From contig NC_054539.1 in NCBI RefSeq assembly GCF_017654505.1, positions 69,569,256 to 69,633,255 on the forward strand: DNA of 64,000 nucleotides, read 5' to 3'. The DNA comes from Polyodon spathula (Eukaryota; Chordata; Actinopteri; Acipenseriformes; Polyodontidae). Shown here in pieces: positions 10,542 through 24,112 of this stretch; position 1 is the stretch's first letter; every line of letters begins with the position of its first letter. Under the pieces are notes generated by a model. The model was not told the origin of the DNA. It saw nothing but the letters and a program-made list of their open reading frames with translations, and ran no database searches. A program made the translations under genes and the position numbers.

Positions 10542-13500
10542 AAAAATTTTCAATGAGTCTGAATAATTAAATAGTTTAATAATAATTCAGTCTTCCAATC
10601 AAAATTAAGAAGAATAAAGCATCTTCTTTTGAACTTAATCTTCCTGCACATCTGCTACACGAAGCACTAACAGATGTCTTGAGAGATAAAATCTTCAAGA
10701 CGTTAATGTGTATAATTTTTAACTGGGCCAGTTTAGAAGCACAGAAGGTGCTAATCCTTTATCGCTTTTCAAAAATAAGTACTGTAGACAGCTGGAATGT
10801 TAGATACAGGAATGTGCTCAAAAGTTTTGTTAGAGAAAGACGCATATTAAATAAAGTGTTTTTTTGATCAATATTCTTTTAGGAAATTAACTAGATACTG
10901 CTTTTAAAAGAAAAAAAAAATCCATCTTATGCAGTTAATCACATATATTTTTCTCATGGTATTTATAGAGGGTACCCTTTTTAACATGCATATTTATTTA
11001 TTAAAACTAAAATCCTGCCCCATTGCTAGTTTGAGGAAGTGAATATTTGTAAGAGGATGTGGCTTGGGGCACAGAGTTTAAAAAAGCCTCTCCTTCTTTG
11101 ACGACGGGAATGCAGGGCAAAGCAGACGAGAGGTCTTCTGCACATTCTACATTAAGATTGGACCTCTAAGAGTGAGCAACGGCGTAGGAGATGCTCATGC
11201 AGAATATGTTATGTGCAGTACTGGTGGTAAAAGCACTGCATGTGCTGAAACACAATACCATAACAAAATGATTTAGCCAGTTATCCTAACTTGCAATAGT
11301 TTTGCATTTTAGATTTACACATTCACCCTTAATTTCCCTATCTCAAGCATTAGCCTTAAGAGTGACCACTGCTTGTCTTCTTGCTGCAGTATAGTTCTCC
11401 TAATACTAGTAAAGCCACTCTTGAAACTGACCTGACAAATAGCTAGACCGGTTATTCAACAGGGACTAATGAGTTAAGCAGGTACGCCACAGGAAAATCT
11501 GCAGGTTGTGACACTATTAAAAGGGTATTGTGCCACTATAGGCAGCCAGATCAGCACAGATTCAACATAACTACTCTTTAAAGTGTTTACATTGATGTGT
11601 GACCATTACTTAATGATAATGGTCTCTAATTTGTTATGAGCCCTCTATAAAAATATGCTTGCCTGAAACTTGTCCGAAGACAAAGAAAGAGAAGAATGTG
11701 GATTCAATCTTTAAACGAACAAACGTGTATGTGTGTTAGCATAACCTACAAATTATTTTGTATTGATTTACGTAGTTGTGAAATTCAAGAGGTGCCAATA
11801 AAAAGGGAGCATGAGAGAGCGACTGGAACACTGGCTGCCATATTGTTGTTGCTGTTTGTGTTGTTTATCAAGATATTTCTTATGCTGCTTATCATAAAGA
11901 ACAAGGTATTCTGCACTGCTATAATCAGATGTTCCCCCATCTTGCTTGTGATATTTGATATACGCAAGTCTGAATACAAAAATAGCAGCGAAACATTGGG
12001 CGTAAAAAATGCAGTGAATAAATGCTGTAGCATGATTAGGCTTCTAAGGTGAGATAACGCACCAGCTGTATCATCTTTTTTTTATTGAATTCCAATAATT
12101 TTTTTTTCAAAGACTAGGATTCACTATTTAGAAGATACAAGTAATTTGTATTGCAAATTAAAATCTTCTTTAAAAAAAAAAAAAGATTGGAACTTTGCTA
12201 TTCTAGTGATAACATCCAAATTAGATGTCAGTGTCCTACTTTAATAATGAAAGGCTATGGCAAACTGTATGTTTTTAAAGGTTTAAAAACATAATAGGAA
12301 AAGACTCGGAATGGAAGAACACCTTTGCCAGTGAGAAAGTGGCTCTTATCCAACAACTGTTAGGTATCTGGGCAGCAAGGACTCATGACTGCCTGCATTT
12401 TAAATACGAGGGCAGCTTCCCAGAGCCGAAGGAAAATCCTCAGTCCCCAGTTGAGCATTTGAGAGCTAGTGATGTGCGCAGTTAGACTTTTATGACATGG
12501 AAATTAAAACCAGTATCAATATGTACTGATGTATTGTTCAAATTTGAGTACTGTACAGTTTGTTAACCTTAATATATTGACAAACCGGCTGTGCTCATTG
12601 TTCTCCTCAACGGTCCGTATTCTGCGAGACTGGTGGCAGGTGTTTTGGAAGTGAACAAATAGGTGCGCCTCGTACTGCATATAAAGGCTTATCTGTTGCT
12701 AGTATACAACCTGTGCTTATGATTTCAGCACAAGTGTGCTTTTGTGTTATTCACTTTTCAGACCCGTTTTTCTTGAATGCTGCGGCCACCTCCAATCTCC
12801 AGCTGACAGATGGAATATCCAAGTTGAGTTTTAAGCGTGTGAATTCAGTGCAGTTCAGTGCACAGTCTAGTCTGGTAACTTGTACTGTAGTTAAAGAAAA
12901 ACAAATCAGGTACCTGGTACAGTAATATCAGATTTAACACAATTTACTATACACAGGAATGATACTTTCAATTTATTGAATTCAATACTGCAGACTGAAC
13001 AACTTTTCATTGGTCTAATGTGCCCACTGTATATTTGGAATAGTGAATATTATGAGATGTGCTAAAACAAACTCACCACAAGATACACCTTCACCAACCT
13101 TCCAACATTTATTTTCACATGAAGCAAAATGCATAACATACTGTACTTACTATTATAAACCCATTAGTGCCACTTGAATTTAGATACTGTGTGTACATAG
13201 TGCTGCTCAGAAGATGGCAGATTAACAGGATCACATGTTGTGTAAGAGGTAGCCTCATGTGAAACCTGCTGCTGTTCAGAAAATCAGCCTTTCACTCAGA
13301 GGGTGGAACTCTGAGTTCATCTGCATGTTGGCCTATAGAAGTTCAGCAAAGCCCTCACAAATTAAATTAGCCTTCCCTCAGAGGCGATTAGTCAATATGC
13401 TTAGCTCCTTGTTTTCAGGGGCTGCTACTTTAACACATACCGACCAACTGGTTTGTTGCTTAACATATGGACTGGGAGGGTGTTGCTTTGATCCTCGTTT

Positions 13501-13829
13501 GGGGTTGACTCTGCCTATAGAGAATTCTAAAATGAAAAGTCAGTGGCAGGCTGGCTCCCTCAGCCCTCAGGGTGGATAAAGTCTACATGTTAGAAAAAAA
13601 TCACCATGGATACCATGGATCCTACAGCTGTGAAGAAAAACTCCACGAGCAGTGTAGGCCTGTGGAGACTCATCAACACCAAGCATTATTGTGAACCTTA
13701 CAATTTGTGGGGGTGTGTGGGAGTGGGAGGCTCTTTTTACACTTAAATCTTGTGTCCCAAGAGAGCTTTTATGGAAAATATTTACTTTTAATAGACTAGA
13801 GAATGGAGATAAACATGAGGAATGATGAC
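10542..13829. other. No supported gene
   Basis: AT-rich sequence with short open frames. The stretch 12762-12909 has an acceptor-like and a donor-like edge around an open frame without known homology. The frame at 11696-12052 is leucine-rich but shows no family signature. Confidence 0.4.
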
Positions 13830-13897
13830 TGATATATATATATAATATATCTATATAATATAAATATATATATCTAATTATATATATATATTAGATA
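13830..13897. repeat. Imperfect AT-rich simple repeat
   Basis: Degenerate TATATA/ATCTATA tract of about 68 bp, probably an ageing AT microsatellite. Confidence 0.85.
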
Positions 13898-14904
13898 TCA
13901 TTGTAGTGTTAAACCTTTGTTTAATAAACATGGTTATTATACTACTGTATACATGCCCCCAAAGTCAGGATCTTGAGAGTAAATAGAAGCCTTCTTCACC
14001 TGCCTTATCTACCAGTTTTAACAGCTGACAAATTAAACATTTAGATCTTCAGTCAGCAGAGCAGTCATATGCTTTATCTTGCTATTGAGTGTTCAATGCT
14101 TTAAGGGAATCTAGTGAAATATAATTTTAACAGTAACCTAAATATCAGCTTGGTTGTACATCAGCATCTCAAGAACCAATATCACAAACCCTGCTTTAAA
14201 TCAAATATAAACAGCACAGGAGAGACTGCAACCAAAGGAACTGAGGTATACCTGTGTTCGCTAAATTAGTTTGCAATATATTTTCAACACTGAAGGTCCA
14301 AAGACAGTTTGCTTAAAATGCTTTAAAATCAACTGTTTTTTTTTTTTTTTAACCATGTTTACCAAATATTCATACAGTACAACATAGAGCTTGATCTGTG
14401 GAATATTTATTTTTAATCAAGCAATTTTTTTCAAATGGTAATAAAATACCATTTGAAGGTAAAACTAGCATTTCAGTGTGTAGCATTGTTATTCCTGCGC
14501 TCCCAATATTATTTTGTAATGAAAAGCTAGTACTAGGCCTTTTGTGAAAGGCACTAAGTACAGAGTTAATTTTGGTTATTATAGGGATTGCATAAACAGA
14601 CAGGCTTTTTAAATAATAACTTCATAAAAAAAAAATGAAACAGATTCAAATGATTTTAGCTAAATGAATATTGAAAGCAGTTGTTCTTAATGAGCGCCTG
14701 TCAAGCACATGTCAAGCAGTCCATGGTGACCCTTGTCTGTTCTCCTGCTGTAGTGGAGTCGGCTTCTTCCATTCCTTTCAATCAAAGACAGAGCTTCTGA
14801 CAGCTTTGTGTTGCATTTTTCTTTCTGGTTTCAGTGTTGTATCACTTATCTAAGCATATTGTTATTCAACGCTGTCAATGTCAGTATTTATAATATAGCA
14901 CTAT
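13898..14904. other. No gene seen
   Basis: AT-rich sequence with a T run near 14336-14351 and no recognisable coding region. Confidence 0.5.
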
Positions 14905-15400
14905 TAGTATTTATTTATTTATTTATTGCCAATTGATTTTTACACAATTTTTTTCCCAATTTGAAATAGCCAATTGTATTATTTTAGGCACATCTCACTG
15001 TAACTACCCTTGCGCTGACTCAGCATTGGCGAAGACGAACACGCGCTATCCTCAGAAACGTGTGCCGTCAGCCGACCGCTTCTTTTTATTCTGCAGGACC
15101 GCCATGCAGCCACCTCAGAGCTACAGAGTCGGAGGACAACGCAGCTCTGGGCAGCTTACAGGCAAGCCTGCTAGCTTCCAGCCAGTCTACAGGGGGTCGC
15201 TGGTGCGCAGTGAGCCAAGGACACCCTGGCCTACCTATGCCCTCCCCACCCAGGTGACTCTCCGCCAATTGTGCGCCGCCCCTTGGGAACTCTTGTCCAC
15301 AGTTAGCAGTGGAATAGCCTGTACTCGAACTGGCAACCTCCAGGCTATAGGGCACATCCTGCATGCCACACGGAGCGTAAGCATGCATGCTGGCAATAGG
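14905..15400 (-). mobile_element. Probable tRNA-derived SINE, about 490 bp
   Basis: On the minus strand the head reads GGTTGCCAGTTCGAGTACAG (about 15313-15335), close to a tRNA B box. It is preceded by GCAGGATGTGCCCTATAGCC, and the element ends in AATAAATAAATAAATAA near 14905-14925. The part before the B box is diverged and I cannot place a clear A box. The body is GC-rich, unlike its flanks, which gives long open frames on both strands at 14933-15535; these are not genes. Family assignment by homology search is needed because nothing but structure supports it. Confidence 0.55.
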
Positions 15401-15726
15401 GAGAAACTTGCAATTGATAAATCTGACTAGCTTTTTCGAGTGTGTTAATTGAGAGGTTTCTGGCATTTGTGTGTAATGTAGGGGTGAGTTCAAGACAGAT
15501 CCATCTGAAAATTTGATTGGATAACACAGGTTCATACATTGTGTGCATGACTGTATTAAATCTTCTTAAATCTCTACCTGGTTTATAACCTGTACACTTC
15601 ACTGTACTCGATGTCAGTGCTGATATATGGTAGTTCTTTGATGAAGGTTTATCACAGTATACGGGCACAGCCATTTTGCAGTTAGCAATGCTTTCCCCAT
15701 ACCTATCCCATGCCTACGCTATAGTC

Positions 15727-15932
15727 CAGGGTTCTCTAACCCTGGTCCTGGAGACCTACTTTTTCTTTTGGTTTTTCATTTTAACTGAGCTCTCAGTTAC
15801 TTAAATGCACCAACTATTGGCCTGATTAGTCAAGAATGACAGGTGTTCCAAATCTTTAGCCATTGATGATGTAAAGATACCTAGAAAATGTGCAGAATTG
15901 GGGCTCTCCAGAACCAGGGCTGGCAATCCCTG
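15727..15932. mobile_element. hAT-type MITE, second copy
   Basis: The element is 206 bp. Its left end CAGGGTTCTCTAACCCTGGT and the reverse complement of its right end CAGGGATTGCCAGCCCTGGT both continue TCTGGAGA or TCCTGGAGA. Flanking octamers CTATAGTC and TTGTAGCC agree at 5 of 8 positions. The interior is more diverged than the termini. It has no coding capacity. Confidence 0.65.
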
Positions 15933-16269
15933 TTGTAGCCTATAAGTCATGTTGTGTTATATAAGAGATGGCAGTTTGGAGAGGTACTGGCTACTCACAC
16001 TGTGTGAAATCATGTCTATAAGAGACACCCTAGTAGGATGACCCTACACACAATATAGTAACTTATTATAAATCACAAAAACAAAGATTACACTTGAGAG
16101 CTACTACTAAGCATAAAAGGGTTTTTAACTTTGGAATTGTGCTGTGTGATCTACTGTATGCGCATATAATGAATTGACATCTCAACATATTGAATTGAAT
16201 GGAAAGGCAAGGGCTGGACGTGAACAATAAACCATACAATTCAAAGACAAAGTCTTACCATTCAACTAA
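15933..16269. other. No gene seen
   Basis: AT-rich sequence with nothing recognisable. Confidence 0.5.
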
Positions 16270-16718
16270 AGAGGTACTCTGTAGTCGAGAGGTACAGTTT
16301 TCTCTGTGTATAGGAACACCTAAGAGAACACTTTGGCTATGAGAACACCCTTGTGGTGAAACTGAGTTTTCTCATTGTAAATGCTCCGAAAGGAACAGGA
16401 ACTTTGCTTAAAAGAACACCTTCTTGGCACTGATAGCGGTGATACATGCATAACTGATACAGTACTGTTTTGTAGCCTGATAACTCAACATCATCAGTCT
16501 TAAATTTACATAATCTATTCAATCTTTTCAAAACTGGCTTGTCATTGCGAGAGTGTCTTCAGGCACATTGATTTCATCTGTTGATGCACATGCATCATGA
16601 CAAGTAATATATTTATTTATTGATTGACTTTATATTGTGTCTGTGGTCAACTCTGTCTTAGAGAACACTTTGCTTGCTTTACGAGGGGTGTTCTCTTAGC
16701 TGAAGAGTACTATACCTA
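16270..16718. mobile_element. Tigger/pogo-like non-autonomous DNA element
   Basis: Both ends carry GAGAACAC(C/T)-type motifs in inverted orientation: GGCTATGAGAACACCCTT near 16334-16352 pairs with GGGGTGTTCTCTTAGCT near 16685-16701, and AGAGAACACTTTG occurs at both sides. The outer ends read GAGGTACTCT on the left and AGAGTACTATACCT on the right. This resembles non-autonomous Tigger-type elements of fish. No transposase is encoded. Exact ends and target duplication are uncertain. Confidence 0.45.
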
Positions 16719-16854
16719 CGTGTCTTATGCTGATGTCAGTATTATTAACTCATCAGCCGCTAGGAGGAGATTCATTATACCTGGAATGACATGTATGCAC
16801 AAATAAAACAAATTCTTACTTGTTTGGTTGATTTCGTAAACATGACTTCTAATA

Positions 16855-16980
16855 TGCATGCTGTATACCATACTATGCACCATAAATATATTTGATTCAC
16901 CATGCATGCCTGTGCTTTACCATGCTTTTACAGTGCCTTTACTATGCTTTACTACATATTGCAATGTTTTTACCACCATT
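16855..16980 (-). repeat. CATGGTAAA-type repeat, minus strand
   Basis: On the minus strand the sequence repeats AGTAAAGCATAGTAAAG, AAAAGCATGGTAAAGCAC and similar words. The same irregular repeat is found at 50228-50350 and 58155-58345. Confidence 0.5.
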
Positions 16981-18231
16981 ACTCACAGTTTGTATTAATA
17001 AAATATCCTTGTGCGACCCAAATGATTTCAGTTCATTGAATTTAGTTCCCCTTTGATTTATTGATAATTGAGACCCAAATAAATCAACTGTTATTATCAA
17101 TAGTAATTTCCAATGGAAAATAAACAGAAGACCTTGATATTTTATCCCTTTACAATAGCAACCAGTTAATGGCAACACACTGATGATAACCGAAACAGCC
17201 TTTGTCAGGGCTGTTCTCATAAAGCCACAGCATCTGTGTGTATTGATTCACAGTGACCCATTTCACCAGGTCGTAACCAAATTGTAATCCCATTAACTGA
17301 ATCTGGGACACGTTACATTTTTACTTAAAAATACATCATCTCTTATTAGGTTTTATACGGGCATCTTGAAATAGTTAAATTTCTCTGGATCAGCTAACCG
17401 TTATGAATTACTTTTATTAGTCATTTTGGAGAGAGTGTTTATTTGTTTTGGACAGTTTTCAGGAATTATAGTACCCCTTGCAGATTATATCTTGGCACTT
17501 TCTATCACTCAACATCATCCACTGCACTACTGAAACCTCATCAAATATAAATACATATTTTGGCTTTGATTTGAGCTAATTTTGCTATCTATGTATTGCT
17601 TCTTAATTAGCTGATACTATCTTCAAAACCACTAGAGAAAGACCATGGACATTACATACCACTGTATGTAAAAGTCAGATACTTACCCATGTGTGTACAA
17701 TCCCTCAGGGTTGAGGTCATAGTGGTCCTATTGTACAGTGTCACGTCCTCCAGGACAGCTTAAAATAAGGGAAATGTCCCACTCTTTACCATGTGAGTCA
17801 TTTAAGTACAGCTGCAGCGTTATGTAGTTGTTTATATTTCATCAGATCCACTTCATTTGCTGCTACCAAAAACATTGACTCACCGTTAATCCCTATAGTC
17901 CTCCTAAACTGTATCATTAGTGTTCAGTAGCATGCAAACAGGTTAATCACCTTCAGAGCAACATCAAAGCTGGGCTCCACACAATTATTATTTTCAACTA
18001 CAAACATTTTTCTGTTTTTTTTTCTTTCTTTACAAAGATTTAATTAATATTAGCTTTACCAGGGCAAAGTGTTCCATACTTTACTATAGGTTCCTTTAAA
18101 GAGATGAAACTGCAGTTTGCAAACAAGGTCTATTTATTTAATTGGATACCCAATTACTTGTCAAAATAAAATCTCAAATGTTGCCGATAAGAGTAATGAA
18201 TTATTTGAACTGCAATAGATTAATCAAGAAC

Positions 18232-18234
<3 letters not shown>
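16981..18234. other. No gene seen
   Basis: AT-rich, short open frames only, no repeat ends recognised. Confidence 0.5.

Positions 18235-18305
<71 letters not shown>
18235..18305 (+). repeat. (AC)n microsatellite
   Basis: Pure AC dinucleotides, about 71 bp. Confidence 0.97.
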
Positions 18306-18309
<4 letters not shown>

Positions 18310-21300
18310 GCATAAGATAAACATGAAAGTAATTTTAAGTGCCGCTGATTTCTATAGACATCTTTCTCCTTGCAGTCTTATTTTACAGAATCATAAAAAT
18401 GCTTTGTGCTATGTTTTCCTTCCAAAGCCTATTGTTACACAGCATGGGCTGTGGAGCAGAATCAGGGGCCAAATGACATGCTCTAGGTAACAAAAACAAA
18501 TATTATTTGTGCAGAAACATATCCTGGTACAGTAACGTTTTTACAAGGATGAAGACTCATACAGATCAAATCATTTGTACTACTAAGAAAGCAAGGGTTA
18601 TTTGTTTTAAATTAATTTGATAGACAGTAACTAAACAGGATTCAAGTGAGGGAGCTTGTTTCTTACAAGGTTGTGCTGATAATTGGGTCCATTTCCCTAT
18701 GTACAATTGACAATGACCTCTAGGCTAAAATTCTATGGTGTGGTGAATTAAGTTAAATGAATGTACTTTTGTGCTGAAGCGGCTGTTTACATCAAAGAAG
18801 TTCAAATACTGAAGTGTTCTGAAACAAGAAAGGGAACAAGTTACTCTAACACACTTCATAGCACAGTACTTGGGAGATATGGAAAAACCTCTTAGCAGTA
18901 CCACGGATTCTTACACATGAACAGTCTTCAGCATTAAGTAAAGCAGACATCGAAATCCCACATGGCCCCGAGGAACATTTGGCAACAGAAGGGTTTCTCT
19001 AAAGAAGATTAGGTTAATAATGGAAGCATTTGGACAACATCTGCATGATTCTTCATCCTCATAACAGCAACTCACACTACAAGAACATGTGACACAGGAG
19101 TTCAGAGATTATCATGAGAAACCAGCTGCAAGGAGTATTTTTCTTTAAAAGGAACAATACATCTTTGAGGGTACAGAAATACTACACTGCTAATACTTGT
19201 GAATACCTCATCTGACTTTAACTGTACACCAAATAAATTATTTAGCAATTATTATTTTTTAAAATATAGAGTGCCGAATTATGTTATCCCTGTTTTTCTC
19301 CCCAGTTTTGAATTTCCCATCATGTTCTCTCATTAAAGCAATTTTTCAGAACAGCAGAACTGAAGGTCAGCTGATGTTCTCCGATCCCAATGCCAACCTT
19401 CTCTTTACACCTATATGAATGTCTGTGTTTTTTGTTTAAAACTTAAGAGATGCTGTCGAAATGACCAGAATAAAATAAGTTATTCTATTAATATAAAAAT
19501 AGTCACAGTCAGTAGTGGTCGTGCTGTAGGATTGTGGTAGGCCAGATAAAAAAAATAATAATTAAAAAAAAAAAAATTCAAAATTTAAGTGACATAGTGT
19601 ATTCAGAAACCAAGAGTACAACTGTTATGGGTGATTGAATAACCATGAATGTAGCTGGAATTAAATAACAAACACCTGCCAATGGGTTAGGACATATTAT
19701 AAAGAGATAAGAACTGTTTTGTGTAAAGAACCTGGCCACAGCACTGGGACACAGACATATAAGCTGTAAAAATGTGGACCTCCTGTGAAGACCAATACTG
19801 AATGCAGAAACTTATATAGTTACGTACATGATTTCCGAAAACGCTCAGCTCAGGGTATTTTGCAGTGAGTCATTTCATATGCCAGAATGCGCAGGGTTTA
19901 ATATGTTACAATTTAGACAAGTGAAGTGTATTTGTTACAAAACCTGGTGACTCCTGCCAACAACATGTAGCTTAAGAAGGTTTTCTAATGGCAGGCCTAG
20001 CAGCTGAAAGTCCATTTGTACAGTAATAACCTGTATGGCTGGTGGAATATCTCAAGACATGTATTTACAGAAAGTTCCTTGGTTGAAATATAATTCTCTT
20101 TTTTTTCCTCAGTGCAATATTTCCTTACAATATTTTGCTCACACTTTATAATGTGTCAACTTGACAGAATCTTTTATTGTGTAAGTACTCAGGCTACCAA
20201 ACCACTGATCACAAAAAATGCCTTCAATTGCAAATTAATGGCACTACAATGATGATGGTTCTGTTCTAAGCCTAAAGTTGGAGCCAATGGTGAAACGGGA
20301 CAACAATGGAAACATTTGCATACTTTACCATACTGATATATTAAAGGTCTTTGTATTCCATGCCACAGTCCTTAAGCCCTACTAACACTGAGAAGAAACA
20401 CACATTTAGGCTCATAACATTCCATTGTATTAACAGTGGCCTTCAAAATGGAAGGGAAGGTATAACGTACATATTATTGAAAGGTCATGTAGGGTCCATC
20501 TGTACATCCTTCCATCTTTATGTCACATTTGCTTTTTTGCATATACTGTATCTGGAGAATTCTTTATACAGTTTTCATTAAACTTGCTACTACTAACATT
20601 ATTAAGCATAAGTTATTGAGAGTATAAGATTCTGAGGAAATATAGAGGTGTCTGTCTGTAGGTTCATCTATACGTCTGTATAACTGCCTTGATTGATCAT
20701 ACACTAGTAGCCTCCTAAAGAAGCCTCTGATTAAATTTGGCTATAATCCAATAAACTGTCAGTTTTATATGACTATTTTAAACCTGTGCATTCACTTTCT
20801 TACCTGAGCAGCCTGAAAGCAATTCATCATCACTTTACGCTGTGTCGGCCTCATGTCTGTCTGCTGCACTCGGCATGGTGAACATGAAAACTGATTATCC
20901 AATCTTCACCAAACCTTGATTTTATTATACACTCCTAGCCTCCTAAGTTTCCAGTTGCATTTGATTATAATATCATCTTTGATTTACTATGTGCTTATTA
21001 CCCGATTATCATGACCCTCTGTATGCACCTTCACTGGTTTTGTCTGAACACAAAACAAAAGCTACACAAATGGAAAATGCATTAAAGCCCACTGATTCTG
21101 AACCTGAATTGGAATGGTGACAACCTCACAGAATGCTATGTGACGCGAACAAAATGGCAATTTTCAAAAGGCAGAGTAAGCCAAATCACAATTTTTTCTA
21201 ATTTAATTTTGACAAAATACTAGTGTGGATTTTTATATTATTGACCTCTTTATTTTTTTTTTAAAGCTTCATCTCCCAGAATAATGTCACAATGTTGTCT

Positions 21301-22735
21301 ATAAACGTAAAAAGCACAGCTTACTTTGAAATGGTAGCCAATTTGAGCTATCTAAACAAAGCCAAATATGTTTTTAATTCACCGCAGTGAGATTAAGACA
21401 TGTTTATATAGATTAAAATAAAAATGCAAAGCAGCCAACCTTTAACATGTCTACACTTGTTTGAAAACAAAAACGTCCAAATGTTAAGTTTGCTGTATTT
21501 ATTTTCACCAACAGAGGCTCTGTAAAAACAATTTGAATAGCTATGTTTGTGAACTATAAGTTTCATGCAAATCATAGACCAAATGAAACCAAAATAGCCA
21601 CATATCCTATAACATAATTGGGATGAAATGAGGCTCAAGTTCTGGGCATGCTTTAGCACTGAGAGTATCAGTATCAGGGGTGATCTGTCTGTCTTTCTCT
21701 ATATCAAGCTTACATTTTAACATGTGCGCTCAGTATGTCTGAATTGCATCTTACATACTGTCGCCGATCTGCCCCTCATGATCCAGGGATCAAATTTTAT
21801 AATCATAATATTTGCATTTTTTTTTTTTTTTGTAATGCTTGGTTTTGGAGATGTCTGTGAATGTCTTTGTCTGTATTCTACCAGCGCTGTTGCTTGTAAT
21901 AGTACACTTGTTGATCAGAATTACTGTGCATTTTATATTGATATTGAGGATTTCTTTAAACCCTAACACTAAATGTTTACTTTCTATCTTAACTTTTTTA
22001 TTTTTTAGCATGGACAGATCATCATGAGCTTATCAAGTAAGCTCTATTGCTAATACTTTATCAGTAATGGGTTAAATCCACACTGTGGAATCAATTTCAG
22101 TCTATTAAAAAAGTATGAATAACACCTCTGTTCTGTGAAGGCATGCCTTCAAAGAAATAAGACAAACAACATTTCAGATAACATAGTTAACCGGTAATAA
22201 TACTGAGTAACAATCTTACACCCCAGTCGATCTTGCACCCAAGAATGTGAACAAGATGTATTGCAATAGAGAATCCCTTACAGCTGTTTGAGATAGCAAT
22301 TTGCAATTATCAAAGTATAACCAAGAACCCAAGCCGATCAAAAGACTTAAAAATGATGCCCTTGAAGAAAAGAGGGGCTGTGAATTGAAAAACAAAAGGA
22401 GTTTGGTTTGATTCAGCCCGATCCAAATTACACAATGGGTCTATTTTAATTATAAAAACAGCCACAGATCTAAATTTAAGGCAGTGTTTTCAATTTTAAA
22501 TGTACTGTAATTTTGGTGGTTAAAACAAAACAAAACAAAAAAAAAGATCACCAGCTAAATTATAAGGGCACTTTACTGCACTGTGGTAAGAGAAAGCATG
22601 GTGAATCACTGGGAACTGTGGTCAAGTATGATAAATGCATGATAAAATGCAAGAGTCACAATATAAATTTACCATGGTATTCTGTACTTCTGGTAATACT
22701 TATAAAGGCAGTAATAATATTGCTGTTAGTAAGGG

Positions 22736-22738
<3 letters not shown>
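18306..22738. other. No gene seen; one diverged direct repeat
   Basis: No coding region is supported over this long stretch. Two similar blocks, 20689-20720 and 20916-20947, share ATACACT(A/C)(G/C)TAGCCTCCTAA about 227 bp apart, suggesting an old repeat. T runs occur near 21258 and 21818. Confidence 0.45.

Positions 22739-22801
<63 letters not shown>
22739..22801 (+). repeat. (AC)n(AT)n microsatellite
   Basis: AC dinucleotides change to AT dinucleotides at about 22791. The repetitive open frames on both strands here are microsatellite artefacts. Confidence 0.96.
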
Positions 22802-24035
22802 AATACAACAAGCAGTCGGAGGATGGTTGGAGACTGAAAAGTGATCTTGACTGATGTGCAGTTATAGCAGATGCATGGTTAACTGATTCAAACCTACTTG
22901 ATCCATTGATAAAAAAAAAAACCCAGCTTTGACCCTGTTTCACTGACACACAGAATACCATTAGCTTTAGAGTGATGCCGAGCTGGAGGAGTCATCTGAG
23001 CCTCAACTCAGAAAGGGAGAATAGATTGTTATGTGGTTCAGCAGGTGGAGGTGGATAGCTAGGATTCAGCTGGGATGTGACTGGAATGGGCCAATAGCAG
23101 TTTGGTTCAATCTATCTTTGTACATCTGTCTTGTCTCTGATGCATTTCTATTACATTTTTAAGGCTAACGATGAAGATACTGTAAGGTAGGGATTAGTGA
23201 ACTGTAAATACATCAAATGCATTAAATGAAAAGACCATTTAACTAGAAACACATTTTAACTGTCATTTAGTTTATGTTTAAGAAAGTAGCAAAGTACGAT
23301 TGTATGTAGATATTTAATTGTAATAAATACTAGTGATATTAGAAAAATCCATACATGTTCTTCTAAAGGATCAGTGTACTGCAACATTTGCACAAAGTGC
23401 AACCTATTATACATTGGGGAAAAAAAAAAGACGTTTAGCAGATTATTTTGTGAAACATTTACAAAGCATTCGATTCAACACCTTGACATTTCCAGTAGCC
23501 CGACACTTCAACAGCATTAATCACACTGCTGAAGACATCACCATCTGTGGAATCAGTCAGTGTTTTGGTACAAATTCTGCTCGGTGAGCAAAGAGAATGT
23601 GAGCTTCGCTTTAAACTTGGAACTTTGGAGCCTCTTGGAATGAATATTCTATTCTGACATCATTTTAACATCATCCTCAGAATATTTGAAAATCAACAAG
23701 TTTACTGCACTGTGTTGAACTGTTGCCTAACATCCTTACACTACCAGTCAATCGACCTATCATGTGATTGGTACCTATGAGGTGTGAACTTAGAAAACAT
23801 TTTCTGTTATTTATATATGTTTTATTTATTTATTTATGCTGTATCAGCTATATTTAAACAAAATATATAAAGTCATATTTATATAATGCCTGCGGGCATT
23901 ATAGCCCCCTGTCGGTAACAATAGTCTTCCCTTGGATCAATCATTTTCTATTATAGCCCTCCTCTCCAGTCCATATTTACTATATTTGTGTGTGTGTATG
24001 TATATATTGTATCTATATCGTGAATATGGATCTAT
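22802..24035. other. No gene seen
   Basis: No coding region supported. A 9-bp-stem hairpin (TATAATGCC/GGCATTATA) lies near 23882-23904. Confidence 0.45.
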
Positions 24036-24112
24036 TATTATTATTATTATTTTGATTTCTTAGCAGATGCCCTTACCCAGTGTGACTTACAGTTGTATAC
24101 AAAAAATACATA
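24036..24112 (-). repeat. L2-type 3' tail, minus strand
   Basis: On the minus strand: CTGTAAGTCACACTGGGTAA, then GGGCATCTGCTAAGAAATC and an AATAATAAT end. Same subtype as 1105-1183. Confidence 0.6.

Noticed and set aside
10294..10570. Glycine-rich open frames
   Set aside because: They are translations of the poly-G tract and have no other content.
14933..15535. 165-codon plus and 149-codon minus open frames
   Set aside because: They overlap antiparallel in the GC-rich body of a probable SINE, with no known domain.
22656..22961. Open frames containing HTHTHT or VCVCVC runs
   Set aside because: Artefacts of the AC microsatellite.
23882..23904. Nine-base-pair hairpin TATAATGCC/GGCATTATA as a terminator or RNA gene
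   Set aside because: Short stems of this kind are frequent by chance and no other RNA-gene features are present.
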